From Apoderus coryli (lineage: Eukaryota > Arthropoda > Insecta > Coleoptera > Attelabidae): a DNA stretch of 64,000 nt. The notes below the pieces were generated by a model. It was not told the DNA's origin and made no database searches. It saw only the letters and a list, made by a program, of their open reading frames with translations. Shown here one piece after another: positions 22,520-33,979 of the stretch (its first letter is position 1; each line of letters begins with the position of its first letter). The position numbers and the translations under genes are program-made. Where the stretch lies: assembly GCA_911728435.2 (NCBI GenBank), contig OU452214.1, positions 11,804,899 to 11,868,898 on the forward strand, written 5' to 3'.

Positions 22520-23796
22520 ATGGCTGACGAAACAGAAGAAAAACCAATAAATTTCCACGAAATGGAAATAGATGACAGAATCCTAAAGATATTTGGCATT
22601 TGTACAATTTTTAATACTTTAAGCCACATTTTCAATTCTCTTGCAGGGCATTGCAAAATTAGGATGGTACAAACCTACTTTGATCCAAGAAAAAGCTATT
22701 CCACTACTCCTGGAAGGCAAAGATGTCCTCCTCCGTGCTAGAACAGGTTCTGGCAAGACTGCAGCTTTTGCAATACCGACAATCCAGAAAATATTAAACT
22801 CCAAACAAACTGCCGCACACCATGAGATTAAAGCAATCATTTTAGCACCGAGCAAAGAATTGTATCACCAAATATGTGATATTGTGAAAGATCTCACATA
22901 TAAATGTTCGAGAGAAGTAAGAAATTAATAATTCAATTATATATAAAATAACGCGTTTATGATGAATTTTAGGTACAGTGTTTAGATGTATCTCCACAAG
23001 TTGATTTAAGTGTACAAAAGCCTCTTAGTAGAAAAACCAGATATTGTTGTTGGTACACCTGCCAGAGTATATCAACATATAAAAAATGGGAACATGAATG
23101 TGAAGAAATCGTTGGAAATGCTTGTTATTGATTTGGTATTTTCTTTTGGTTATGAAGATGAAGTTAAAGATTTAATGCAGTTAGTGTTAATTACCTAATT
23201 TAGAAAAATACTTAAATATCTATGAATTTTGTTTAAATTGTAGGTTTTTTCCAAATATTTATCAAGCAATTCTGGCCTCGGCCACATTAAGTCAAGATGT
23301 GAAAAGTTTAGTACTTCATAATCCCGTTACACTGAAACTAGAGGAGCCGGATTTAGCTCCTGCCAGTCAATTAACGCACTACGATTTGCTTATTGAAGAA
23401 TTGGATAAAGCGATAATTTTGTATGCGTTATTAAAATTGCATTTGATTCGAGGGAAAACGATTGTGTTTGTGAATACAGTGGACAAATGTTACAAGTAAG
23501 TAACGACTTTGTGGTGTTTTATATTGTCAGTCATATTATGAGGTCCGATTTTCTTTTAGGGACGTGTCTTATCGTTTGTATCAATGAAAGAGAAACCGTT
23601 GTTGGATGACGTTGAAAATGCGTTGCAACAGGGACAAGGTGTTAAGATTTTTAAATCGTATCAGTTTAAATTGGAAGAAATAGAAGCGTTTAAGTATCGT
23701 GCCCAAGAATCATGGAAGGCAGTTACTAGAATCGCAGTACGAGAGGCTAGACTGAAAGAGATTAAGCAGGAAATATTCAATTGTCAGAAACTTAAG
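22520..23796 (+). pseudogene. DDX56: Decayed DDX56-type DEAD-box helicase gene copy
   Basis: Five exon-like blocks in the correct order match the nucleolar RNA helicase DDX56: 22520-22588 (N-terminus and start of the Q motif region), 22647-22916 (PTLIQEKAIPLLLEGKDVL, motif I ARTGSGKTAAF), 22973-23179 (motif Ib-like GTPARV), 23244-23495 (SAT motif) and 23560-23796 (C-terminal YQFKLEEIEAFKYR and REARLKEIKQEI). Several lesions are visible. Exon 1 lacks a GT donor (AT at 22589). There is a frameshift near 23018. The catalytic DEAD box reads VIDLVFSFGYED, with the EAD residues missing in frame near 23134. The exons for the second RecA lobe (helicase motifs IV-VI) are absent. No 3' exon follows the donor at 23797, and a decamer satellite begins 165 bp later. 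The introns show that this is a DNA-level duplicate and not a retrocopy. Confidence 0.88.
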
Positions 23797-23960
23797 GTAA
23801 ATATGCAATCACATGTTTTGTATTAAGGAACTGTCTAGAAATAGGTGAGTAAGTGCATAAATATGTCAAAATTCAAGTTTAACACCAAAAAAGTGCCCAC
23901 AATGTCATCATATTAGTATTATTACAACGGTACTTGATTGATGAAATTGTGAACCGATAC

Positions 23961-25013
23961 CCATTCTCACTTTATCTCACTTCATCTCACTTTATCTCAC
24001 TTCCACTCACTTCATCTCACTTCCACTCACTTCATCTCACTTTATCTTACTTGATCTCATTTTATCTCACTTTACCTCACTTTATCTTTCTTGATCTCAT
24101 TTTATCTCACTTTACCTCACTTGATTTCACTTGACCTCAGTTTCTCTCACTTTATCACACTTCATCTCACTTTACCTCACTTTGACTCACTTCATCTCAC
24201 TTTATCTCACTTTAACTCACTTTGACTTACTTGATCTCACTTCATCTCACTTCCACTCACTTCATCTCACTTTATCTCACTTCATCTCACTTGATCTCAT
24301 TTTATCTCACTTTACCTCACTTGATTTCACTTTATCTCACTTCATCTCACTTGATCTCAGTTTCTCTCACTTTATCACACTTCATCTCACTTTATCTCAC
24401 TTTACCTCACTTTGAGTCACTTCATCTCACTTTAACTCACTTTGACTTACTTGATCTCACTTTATATAACTTGATCTCACTTTGACTCACTTTACCTCAC
24501 TTTATCTCACTTGAAATCACTTTAACTCACTTTGACTCACTTGTTCTCACTCTATCTCACTTTTTCTGACTTTATCTCACTTCATCTCACTTGATCTCAG
24601 TTTCTCTCACTTCATCTCACTTTGTCTCACTTTATCTCACTTCATCTCACTTTATCTCACTTTGATTCACTTTACCTGACTGTGACTCACTTTATCTTAC
24701 TTGATCTCACTTTTTCTCACTTTATCTCACTTCATCCCACTTTGGCTCACTTTATCTTACTTTATCTCACTTCCACTCACTTCATCTCACTTTGACTCAC
24801 GTTACCTCACTTTGACTAACTTCATCTCACTTTACCTCACTTCCACTCACTTTATCTCACTTTATCTCAGTTGATCTCACTTTTTCTCACTTTATCTCAG
24901 TTTCTCACACTTCATCTCACTTTATCTTACTTGATCTGACTTTATCTCACTTTATCTAATTTTATATCACTTTATCTAGTTTTATCTCACTTCATCTCAC
25001 TTTATCTCACTTG
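23961..25013. repeat. Decamer satellite, CTCACTTTAT type, about 105 units
   Basis: Tandem 10-mers of the form TTTATCTCAC, TTCATCTCAC, TTTACCTCAC, TTGATCTCAC and similar. The CTCAC half is conserved while the other half varies. The decamer register is never broken over more than 1,000 bp. It joins the 164-bp satellite sharply at 25014. Overlapping ORFs in all three plus frames are artefacts of a 10-base period with few stop-forming units. Confidence 0.95.
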
Positions 25014-28000
25014 AGGCTTTGGTACGCCCCTGCGACGGCCTGCAAGTGATAGCGAGTATATACATTATATTGCCCATGTTGTTATCTAACCAATTCTGAA
25101 AGGCCGATATGGCAGGCTCAATAGTTTCGGAGTAATTATTTTTTCACCATCAGGAGGGTTTTGGCTGCTATCTTTTGAAGCTAGGTACGCCCCTGCGACG
25201 GCCTGCAAGTGATAGCGAGTATATACATTATATTGCCCATGTTGTTATCTAACCAATTCTGAAAGGCCGATATGGCAGGCTCAATAGTTTCGGAGTAATT
25301 ATTTTTTCACCAGCAGGAGGGTTTTGGCTGCTATCTTTTAAAGCTTTGGTACGCCCCTGCAACGGCCTGCAAGTGATAGCGAGTATATACGTTATATTGC
25401 CCATGTTGTTATCTAATCAATTCTGAAAGGATGACATGGCAGGCTCAATAGTTTCGGAGTAATTATTTTTTCACCATCAGGAGGGTTTTGGCTGCTATCT
25501 TTTAAAGCTTTGGTACGCCCCTGCGACGGCCTGCAAGTGATAGCGAGTATATACGTTATATTGCCCATGTTGTTATCTAATCAATTCTGAAAGGATAACA
25601 TGGCAGGCTCAATAGTTTCGGAGTAATTATTTTTTCACCATCAGGAGGGTTTTGGCTGCTATCTTTTAAAGCTTTGGTACGCCCCTGCAACGGCCTGCAA
25701 GTGATAGCGAGTATATACGTTATATTGCCCATGTTGTTATCTAATCAATTCTGAAAGGATGACATGGCAGGCTCAATAGTTTCGGAGTTATTATTTTTTC
25801 ACCATCAGGAGGGTTTTGGCTGCTATCTTTTGAAGCTTTGGTACGCCCCTGCGACGGCCTGCAAGTGATAGTGAGTATATACGTTATATTGCCCATGTTG
25901 TTATCTAATCAATTCTGAAAGGATGACATGGCAGGCTCAATAGTTTCGGAGTTATTATTTTTTCACCATCAGGAGGGTTTTGGCTGCTATCTTTTAAAGC
26001 TTTGGTACGCCCCTGCAACGGCCTGCAAGTGATAGCGAGTATATACGTTATATTGCCCATGTTGTTATCTAATCAATTCTGAAAGGATGACATGGCAGGC
26101 TCAATAGTTTCGGAGTTATTATTTTTTCACCATCAGGAGGGTTTTGGCTGCTATCTTTTGAAGCTTTGGTACGCCCCTGCGACGGCCTGCAAGTGATAGC
26201 GAGTATATACGTTATATTGCCCATGTTGTTATCTGATCAATTCTGAAAGGATGACATGGCAGGCTCAATAGTTTCGGAGTAATTATTTTTTCACCATCAG
26301 GAGGGTTTTGGCTGCTATCTTTTAAAGCTTTGGTACGCCCCTGCAACGGCCTGCAAGTGATAGCGAGTATATACGTTATATTGCCCATGTTGTTATCTAA
26401 TCAATTCTGAAAGGATGACATGGCAGGCTCAATAGTTTCGGAGTAATTATTTTTTCACCATCAGGAGGGTTTTGGCTGCTATCTTTTAAAGCTTTGGTAC
26501 GCCCCTGCAACGGCCTGCAAGTGATAGCGAGTATATACGTTATATTGCCCATGTTGTTATCTAATCAATTCTGAAAGGATGACATGGCAGGCTCAATAGT
26601 TTCGGAGTTATTATTTTTTCACCATCAGGAGGGTTTTGGCTGCTATCTTTTGAAGCTTTGGTACGCCCCTGCGACGGCCTGCAAGTGATAGCGAGTATAT
26701 ACGTTATATTGCCCATGTTGTTATCTAATCAATTCTGAAAGGATAACATGGCAGGCTCAATAGTTTCGGAGTAATTATTTTTTAACCATCAGGAGGGTTT
26801 TGGCTGCTATCTTTTGAAGCTTTGGTACGCCCCTGCGACGACCTGCAAGTGATAGCGAGTATATACGTTATATTGCCCATGTTGTTATCTAATCAATTCT
26901 GAAAGGATGACATGGCAGGCTCAATAGTTTCGGAGTTATTATTTTTTCACCATCAGGAGGGTTTTGGCTGCTATCTTTTAAAGCTTTGGTACGCCCCTGC
27001 AACGGCCTGCAAGTGATAGCGAGTATATACGTTATATTGCCCATGTTGTTATCTAATCAATTCTGAAAGGATGACATGGCAGGCTCAATAGTTTCGGAGT
27101 TATTATTTTTTCACCATCAGGAGGGTTTTGGCTGCTATCTTTTGAAGCTTTGGTACGCCCCTGCGACGGCCTGCAAGTGATAGTGAGTATATACGTTATA
27201 TTGCCCATGTTGTTATCTGATCAATTCTGAAAGGATGACATGGCAGGCTCAATAGTTTCGGAGTAATTATTTTTTCACCATCAGGAGGGTTTTGGCTGCT
27301 ATCTTTTAAAGCTTTGGTACGCCCCTGCAACGGCCTGCAAGTGATAGCGAGTATATACGTTATATTGCCCATGTTGTTATCTAATCAATTCTGAAAGGAT
27401 GACATGGCAGGCTCAATAGTTTCGGAGTTATTATTTTTTCACCATCAGGAGGGTTTTGGCTGCTATCTTTTAAAGCTTTGGTACGCCCCTGCAACGGCCT
27501 GCAAGTGATAGCGAGTATATACGTTATATTGCCCATGTTGTTATCTAATCAATTCTGAAAGGATAACATGGCAGGCTCAATAGTTTCGGAGTAATTATTT
27601 TTTAACCATCAGGAGGGTTTTGGCTGCTATCTTTTGAAGCTTTGGTACGCCCCTGCGACGACCTGCAAGTGATAGCGAGTATATACGTTATATTGCCCAT
27701 GTTGTTATCTAATCAATTCTGAAAGGATGACATGGCAGGCTCAATAGTTTCGGAGTTATTATTTTTTCACCATCAGGAGGGTTTTGGCTGCTATCTTTTA
27801 AAGCTTTGGTACGCCCCTGCGACGGCCTGCAAGTGATAGCGAGTATATACGTTATATTGCCCATGTTGTTATCTAATCAATTCTGAAAGGATGACATGGC
27901 AGGCTCAATAGTTTCGGAGTTATTATTTTTTCACCATCAGGAGGGTTTTGGCTGCTATCTTTTGAAGCTTTGGTACGCCCCTGCGACGGCCTGCAAGTGA

Positions 28001-29196
28001 TAGTGAGTATATACGTTATATTGCCCATGTTGTTATCTGATCAATTCTGAAAGGATGACATGGCAGGCTCAATAGTTTCGGAGTAATTATTTTTTCACCA
28101 TCAGGAGGGTTTTGGCTGCTATCTTTTAAAGCTTTGGTACGCCCCTGCGACGGCCTGCAAGTGATAGCGAGTATATACGTTATATTGCCCATGTTGTTAT
28201 CTAATCAATTCTGAAAGGATGACATGGCAGGCTCAATAGTTTCGGAGTTATTATTTTTTCACCATCAGGAGGGTTTTGGCTGCTATCTTTTAAAGCTTTG
28301 GTACGCCCCTGCAACGGCCTGCAAGTGATAGCGAGTATATACGTTATATTGCCCATGTTGTTATCTAATCAATTCTGAAAGGATGACATGGCAGGCTCAA
28401 TAGTTTCGGAGTTATTATTTTTTCACCATCAGGAGGGTTTTGGCTGCTATCTTTTGAAGCTTTGGTACGCCCCTGCGACGGCCTGCAAGTGATAGTGAGT
28501 ATATACGTTATATTGCCCATGTTGTTATCTGATCAATTCTGAAAGGATGACATGGCAGGCTCAATAGTTTCGGAGTAATTATTTTTTCACCATCAGGAGG
28601 GTTTTGGCTGCTATCTTTTAAAGCTTTGGTACGCCCCTGCAACGGCCTGCAAGTGATAGCGAGTATATACGTTATATTGCCCATGTTGTTATCTAATCAA
28701 TTCTGAAAGGATGACATGGCAGGCTCAATAGTTTCGGAGTTATTATTTTTTCACCATCAGGAGGGTTTTGGCTGCTATCTTTTAAAGCTTTGGTACGCCC
28801 CTGCAACGGCCTGCAAGTGATAGCGAGTATATACGTTATATTGCCCATGTTGTTATCTAATCAATTCTGAAAGGATAACATGGCAGGCTCAATAGTTTCG
28901 GAGTAATTATTTTTTAACCATCAGGAGGGTTTTGGCTGCTATCTTTTGAAGCTTTGGTACGCCCCTGCGACGACCTGCAAGTGATAGCGAGTATATACAT
29001 TATATTGCCCTTGTTGTTATCTAACCAATTCTGAAAGGCCGATATGGCAGGCTCAATAGTTTCGGAGTAATTATTTTTTAACCATCAGGAGGGTTTTGGC
29101 TGCTATCTTTTGAAGCTTTGGTACGCCCCTGCGACGGCCTGCAAGTGATAGCGAGTATATACGTTATATTGCCCATGTTGTTATCTAACCAATTCT
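25014..29196. repeat. 164-bp satellite array, block 1
   Basis: About 25.5 head-to-tail monomers of 164 bp, each containing GGTACGCCCCTGCGACGG, GATAGCGAGTATATACGTTA, GGCAGGCTCAATAG and CATCAGGAGGGTTTTGG. GGTACG occurs at 25021, 25184, 25348, 25512 and then every 164 bp to 29120 without indels. Diagnostic variants (GACGG, AACGG or GACGA; GCGAG or GTGAG; CTAATC or CTGATC; AGTAATT or AGTTATT) recur in an ordered way, giving higher-order units of five and eight monomers. There is no coding potential. Confidence 0.95.
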
Positions 29197-29540
29197 CTTT
29201 TGTTTTTGTTTAACTGTAAATAAAATAACGTACTATGAAAAATTTTGGTTTTATTACACTCTTAAAGTCTATCCATCCATTCATTGTCTGTGTGATATGT
29301 GGCGCCATCTGTTGGAAAAGTGTGGAACTAAGACAAGCCAGATAATAGGATTCTGTATCTAGATTTTCACAACTGTGGCGCCATCCGTTGGAAAATAGCG
29401 GAACTAAGCCAAAACAGATTATGGGTTTCTATTTCTAGACACCCAAAGCTTTGAGCGTTAGTCACGAGATGGCGCCATAGTCGACTTTTTTTTCGCTCTG
29501 TTGTAAAACAGTATACCATCAGATGTTGCTGGTTCTAGAA
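29197..29540. repeat. Linker unit of the composite satellite, uninterrupted form
   Basis: 344 bp that separates blocks of 164-bp monomers. It begins CTTTTGTTTTTGTTTAACTG, has an AATAAA-like stretch, then two GGCGCCATC[T/C]GTTGGAAAA segments and GATGGCGCCATAGTCGAC, and ends in GGTTCTAGAA. It recurs at about 33626-34300 and 37-bp-truncated or insert-bearing forms occur at about 36110-36715 and 37037-37110. This copy has no LTR insert and so preserves the empty target site around 29285. Confidence 0.88.
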
Positions 29541-29993
29541 AGCCCGATATGGCAAGCTCAATAGTTTCGGAGTTATCAAGTTTTTACCATCAGGAGAGTT
29601 TTTGCTGCTATCTTTTGAGGCTTTGGTACGCCCCTGCGACGGCCTGCAAGTGATAGTGAGTATATACGTTATATTGCCCATGTTGTTATCTGATCAATTC
29701 TGAAAGGATGACATGGCAGGCTCAATAGTTTCGGAGTAATTATTTTTTCACCATCAGGAGGGTTTTGGCTGCTATCTTTTGAGGCTTTGGGACGCCCCTG
29801 CGACAAACTGCAAGTGATAGTGAGTATATACGTTATATTGCCCATGTTGTTATCTGATCAATTCTGAAAGGATGACGTGGCAGGCTCAATAGTTTCGGAG
29901 TAATTATTTTTTCACCATCAGGAGGGTTTTGGCTGCTATTTTTTGAAGCTTGGTACGCCCCTGCGACGGCCTGCAAGTTATAGCGAGTATATA
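29541..29993. repeat. 164-bp satellite monomers left of the THAP element
   Basis: Nearly three monomers of the same family, somewhat more diverged than block 1. They are cut inside the GAGTATATACG segment by the element that starts at 29994. The other half of the cut monomer resumes at 33583. Confidence 0.9.
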
Positions 29994-30340
29994 CCAGAGA
30001 TATAGAGAGGGGAGAACGCGCTTCGACGAGTGCGCATACGATTTTTCGAGGACGGTACGGGTGCCGCCATGTTCCTTGTTGTCGTACCAACTGTCGGAAA
30101 ACAAATCTGCTGTTAAACTATGATTCGTCTATTAAAACGGGAAGTTTTAATTCCGGCCAATAACAGTCCGCTGTTTTATGTTGGCAGCTGCAAATTGTAG
30201 ACCGTCTGTCTTTAGTTTGAAAACTGAAAACGGTTTGTTTATATTGTTTGTTTACTATTATATTCGTTAGGATTTTCGTGTTAACTTCTTTGTGATTGTT
30301 GGTTTTGATCGTTTTAGTGTTTGTGTAAGTTCTATAAACA

Positions 30341-31209
30341 ATGGCTTGTGTTGTAAAATCGTGCAAAAACTATAGAAAACGTAGCCCAGAAGGAATTTCA
30401 TTTCATCAGTAAGTAATAATGTGAGCATAACCAAAAATGCAGTGTCGTGTATTCAAATCTAGGTTGATTGATAGTAAACTTTAATACCTAAAGACAAAAT
30501 ACTAATTATTTCAATTGCTAAGGCTTGTATTTTGATATGAATATGAGGCATCTATACAAATACTATTATACATTTTGTAGAATTCCAAAAGAAGAAGAAG
30601 AAAATTGGGTATGGAAACCATTTAAGTTAGTGTGCTCCAACCATTTTAAAACTGAGGATTTTTTAAATTTTCCTTGAAAGCGTCTGTTGAAGAAAAACTC
30701 TGTTCCTGTACAACTTAAAGTTAGTCCGACAATGCCAGGTATTTCTGGAATAAAAAAGGGAACGCAACCAGGGCAACTAAAAACTCCGATTCCATCTGAT
30801 ACATCCTCATCGAACACCAGCTTACGTTCTGAAGAAGGAATAAGAATTGGAAAACAAAGGTTTTGTTAATATAATTTGTTTAAGGTAACATTGTAGTAAT
30901 TGCTTTATTTAAATAATTATATGTAATTAATTATAACGCACCGCGTTTTTCATTTTAGTTCAGAAAACCAACTGGATAACTCGAAAACAATCACGGACAG
31001 GAAAACAAAGCGTAGAAGAATTGCCTCAAGTTATAGGTAATTTATTTATAGTTTTTTTCTTCAAATTTTATTATCTTTTTTTTTTCTGTTACAGCCCTCT
31101 AATGCCTCGTCAGAGCTCTGGTACCAGCACGGATAGCAGTACAAGACGTAGAATTGTACAAAGAATTAAAACTATCCACAGTTACAGGTTAGATTGTTAT
31201 AAAATATAA
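30341..31209 (+). pseudogene. THAP-domain protein exons of the TIR element
   Basis: Exon 1, 30341-30408, encodes the start of a C2CH THAP zinc finger (MACVVKSCKNYRKRSPEGI, then SFH) and ends in a perfect GTAAGT donor. Exon 2 begins at 30581 after CATTTTGTAG and continues in frame with FxxPKEE-like residues, W, then VCSNHFKTEDF, which is the CxxH half of the THAP motif. A TGA near 30676 interrupts the frame; after it the same frame resumes with KRLLKKNSVPVQLK, the usual THAP C-terminal hydrophobic motif, and runs to 30869. Further exon-like segments at about 30959-31060 and 31095-31186 encode basic and serine-rich sequence. Some residues between the two zinc-ligand halves appear deleted. No transposase catalytic domain follows. 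It is best read as the inactivated 5' part of a transposase gene. Confidence 0.75.
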
Positions 31210-31319
31210 AGCTTAAACCACAAGGACCGTGAAAAATTAATGTTTGAAATGAAAGTCTAAGGCCACCTAAGGAGTTTAATAAAATCAGTTGTTGTGATCA
31301 AGTATCAAGAAAGAAATAG

Positions 31320-32220
31320 CCAGCGGTATTGCATTGATTCATTTCAATCAATCGTTACTTTTAGTATTAACAACAAAGGCATCCAATAATGCTATCACAG
31401 CAACGCTATGGCACGTGAAAAATGAGAGACTGATTGCGTGTGTCTCACGAACATTAATGCCAGCTGAAAAGAAGTACGAATGCATCCAAGGAAGCATTAG
31501 GAATCGTATATGGGGTAAGAATGTTTGAACAATATTTATGGGGAACTAAATTTACTATCAGAACTGATCATCAACCTTTGGTTCATATTTTTGGAGAATA
31601 TAAAGGTATACCCCAAACATACGCTAGTCGTTTGGAACTCTGGGCTCTTTATTTAGCAAATTTTCAGTATAAAATTGAGTGCATAAAAGCGAAAACTAAT
31701 TGCGTATCTCATTTTTTGTCTAGGTTGCCGATAAAGGAAGGAAAAGGGCGAGATACTGAATTTTGTTAAAACATGTACATCATGACATATCTCTAGAATC
31801 GCCTACGGTCCAGATCTCAGCCGTCTGCTGTAATCGGGCCGGTGGAGACGGTTAATAAAAATGTATTTAATAATAGCTATTTGAATACTAAAATACATAT
31901 ATCTGATAACAGGTTGGCTGCTGATGAATAAGATACGCCTTTGGTGTCACCAGCTTCAGGATCACTAGGTAATATCACAGTCAACCTCATCAACATCAGC
32001 AGCGAAGCATCATCACCAACATCAGAAACATCATCATTGACATCAGCAACAACGTTAACATCCGAAGCATCAAAAAAAATAATCAAACAATATGAACAGC
32101 TTTTCCGGTAACACCATCTGTAAAGTTGGCATCACAACGAACGAGCACGTAGGTCAACGAAAAGACCTGAAAGGTGTCGAGATTACGCCATAAATCTTGA
32201 TGACGAAGATATCAATGTAT
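31320..32220 (+). pseudogene. Ty3/gypsy pol remnant: RNase H and pol terminus
   Basis: From about 31340 the translation shows a gypsy RNase H domain (LTTKASNNAITATLWHV, then TDHQPLVHIFGEYKGIPQ, then SRLELWALYLANF and NCVSHFLSRLP), with a frame change near 31510. A later segment near 32155-32218 reads RRSTKRPERCRDYAINLDDE, the kind of basic tail found at the end of many gypsy pol proteins. Integrase is missing between them. A GGGTGGG tract and TGTTCC at about 32297-32305 could be a polypurine tract and LTR start, but no second LTR was found. It is nested inside the THAP-carrying TIR element. Confidence 0.72.
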
Positions 32221-33480
32221 AAAGGTTATTCAAATAACATGAAGATATTAAGCAAGTGAATCTGATAAAATTGTACAATACAAAAGATATCACTAGGGTG
32301 GGTGTTCCTAGAGAACTCACTAACTAAGGGAATTGCATATCCGTCCGGAAGGAAGGACAAGGGTCACTTTTTATCTGACCGAGTTATGTATGGTTCATCC
32401 TGTATAAATATAATAAGATATTCCCACGACGACAAGTTGCTGATCCATCATTTCCAGTAAAATAGCAAACGTGCGATGTATCAAAAGTTACTTAGTTCTG
32501 TATAACATGTTTAATTAGAATAGACATAGACACGAACAAGTAAACATTAATAATTATTATATTATATTCCTTTGCTTTTTTTAAGTTATATTTTGAGTTT
32601 TAATACAATTTAATTAAAAGATATTTTTTAAAAACAAATTATTTATATTCAAAAACATAAAGACCGTTCTATACGACGCGTCGTAGTGCGAACATCATAA
32701 AAATTAACAGTAAACGCGGAACCATAAATTCTTGTACCGAATGAATATTAAACCATTAATTAAGATTCAAACAGTGGTTGATTGAAGTAAAAGTATAAAA
32801 CCTCACAGTACCTAAATACATATAGGGTACACACAAGACAGCAGATAGCCGAGGCGGTTACTTAAAAAATTTAATCTATTCGTGATTACAATTACTTCAC
32901 AAAGTTATCGATCTCTGGCTGTTTTTGTAATCACATAGTTATCAAGATAAGATGATTATGTTGATGGTTACTTTTTTTTAGTCGATCAAATAGGGGCAAA
33001 ATTCCGCCCTTAAGCGCCTAACCATATATGCTGTTTAGAAGTTCCATTGACCATGCACATTATTTTGTTTTGATATACCAAATAACAGATAATAAAATCG
33101 CTTTTTCAAAACTTCGGAGTATTTTTATTATTTTGCAACCCATGGAAATATCGTAACATTCCAAACCTACTTTACGTTACAACCCTATTTTAGTTTTAGC
33201 ATAAGAATGAAATTAGATTATATTAAAGGATTAGTCGTAGTCTGCAAGCCTCGGAAAGACCCACTCTGAATTTCCGTTGTATGTGAAAACTATTTGGTGC
33301 GAAAAAACCAAAAACGTTTGTTCCATATGCCGCGAGCCATTTCTTTTATAAAAAAAAAAGGCTAAAAAATTTAAAATAACCTATATTTGTTTTATTTTAA
33401 ATTAAAAAAAAGCACACTGAAAACTGGCAGTGACAATTCGAAAAAATTTTTATATAAACGTTTTTCCAACTTAAATAGCA
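32221..33480. other. Gene-free interior of the TIR element
   Basis: AT-rich sequence without recognised genes. The first ~350 bp may be the LTR of the gypsy remnant; TATAAATA occurs at 32401. Confidence 0.45.
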
Positions 33481-33712
33481 CCCCTTAAAACGATACACCA
33501 CTGTCAACAAGGAACATGGCGGCCTACTACATTAGCAGTTCGCGCATCTGTCAAGCTCATTCTCCCCCCTCAATATCTATGGTATATACGTTATATTGCC
33601 CATGTTGTTATCTGACCAATTCTCTTTTGTTTTTGTTTAACTGTAAATAAAGTAATGTACTATGAAAAATTTGGTTTTATTTGACTCTAAAAGTCTATCC
33701 ATCCATTGTCTG

Positions 33713-33979
33713 TGTGGGGAAACCACTACACATATGTTGGTAACAATTACTGGTTACCAACTATAAGTTGGCAGCAACAGTGAAGGGACGCATCTAGAGA
33801 AAACATTTTGATCTTTACTTCAGTTATGTTTATGGTATTGCCTAGTGTACGATATTAATATAGTTAACCGCAATATATATTTGTATTTGTTTTTACGTGT
33901 GAGAGTATTATTTATAATAAAGATTTGTTTATTGTGATCTCAGTTCTTTAATTCATATGTGGTATATAGAAACCCCACA
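33713..33979 (+). mobile_element. Solo-LTR-like insert, orientation A
   Basis: 267 bp starting TGTGGGGAAAC and ending GAAACCCCACA, flanked by an exact 4-bp duplication TCTG (33709-33712 and 33980-33983). The uninterrupted linker at about 29284 has a single TCTG. TG...CA ends, a 4-bp duplication and an AATAAAG near the 3' end in this orientation suggest a solo LTR of a retrotransposon. It contains the hairpin-forming TTGGTAACAATTACTGG segment. The same insert at the same site but reversed occurs at 36191-36456. Confidence 0.78.

Larger units (their letters stand above)
29994..33582. mobile_element. Long-TIR DNA transposon carrying THAP-domain exons
   Basis: 3,589 bp inserted into a 164-bp satellite monomer. 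TATATA is duplicated exactly at both sides (29988-29993 and 33583-33588), and intact monomers show a single TATATA at that place, so both ends are defined. The left end CCAGAGATATAGAGAGGGGA and the right end read on the other strand (CCATAGATATTGAGGGGGGA) form imperfect TIRs. These extend about 90-100 bp inward through GGGAGAA, GCGC and a shared GCCGCCATGTTCCTTGTTG. The interior has THAP-domain exons at 30341-31200 and a Ty3/gypsy remnant at 31320-32220. THAP DNA-binding domains belong to P and Kolobok transposases, but no catalytic domain is visible, so the superfamily is open. Confidence 0.85.

Noticed and set aside
22589..22646. U12-type AT-AG intron in the DDX56 copy
   Set aside because: The donor ATATTTGG lacks the ATATCC consensus, and the gene has several other lesions. 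A mutated GT donor is simpler.
23934..24485. Leucine/serine/histidine-rich ORFs in the decamer array
   Set aside because: Products of the 10-base period. Equivalent ORFs exist in three frames and there is no start context or neighbouring gene.
25014..29196. CRISPR-like array
   Set aside because: The 164-bp units are contiguous monomers without unique spacers, in a eukaryotic sequence.
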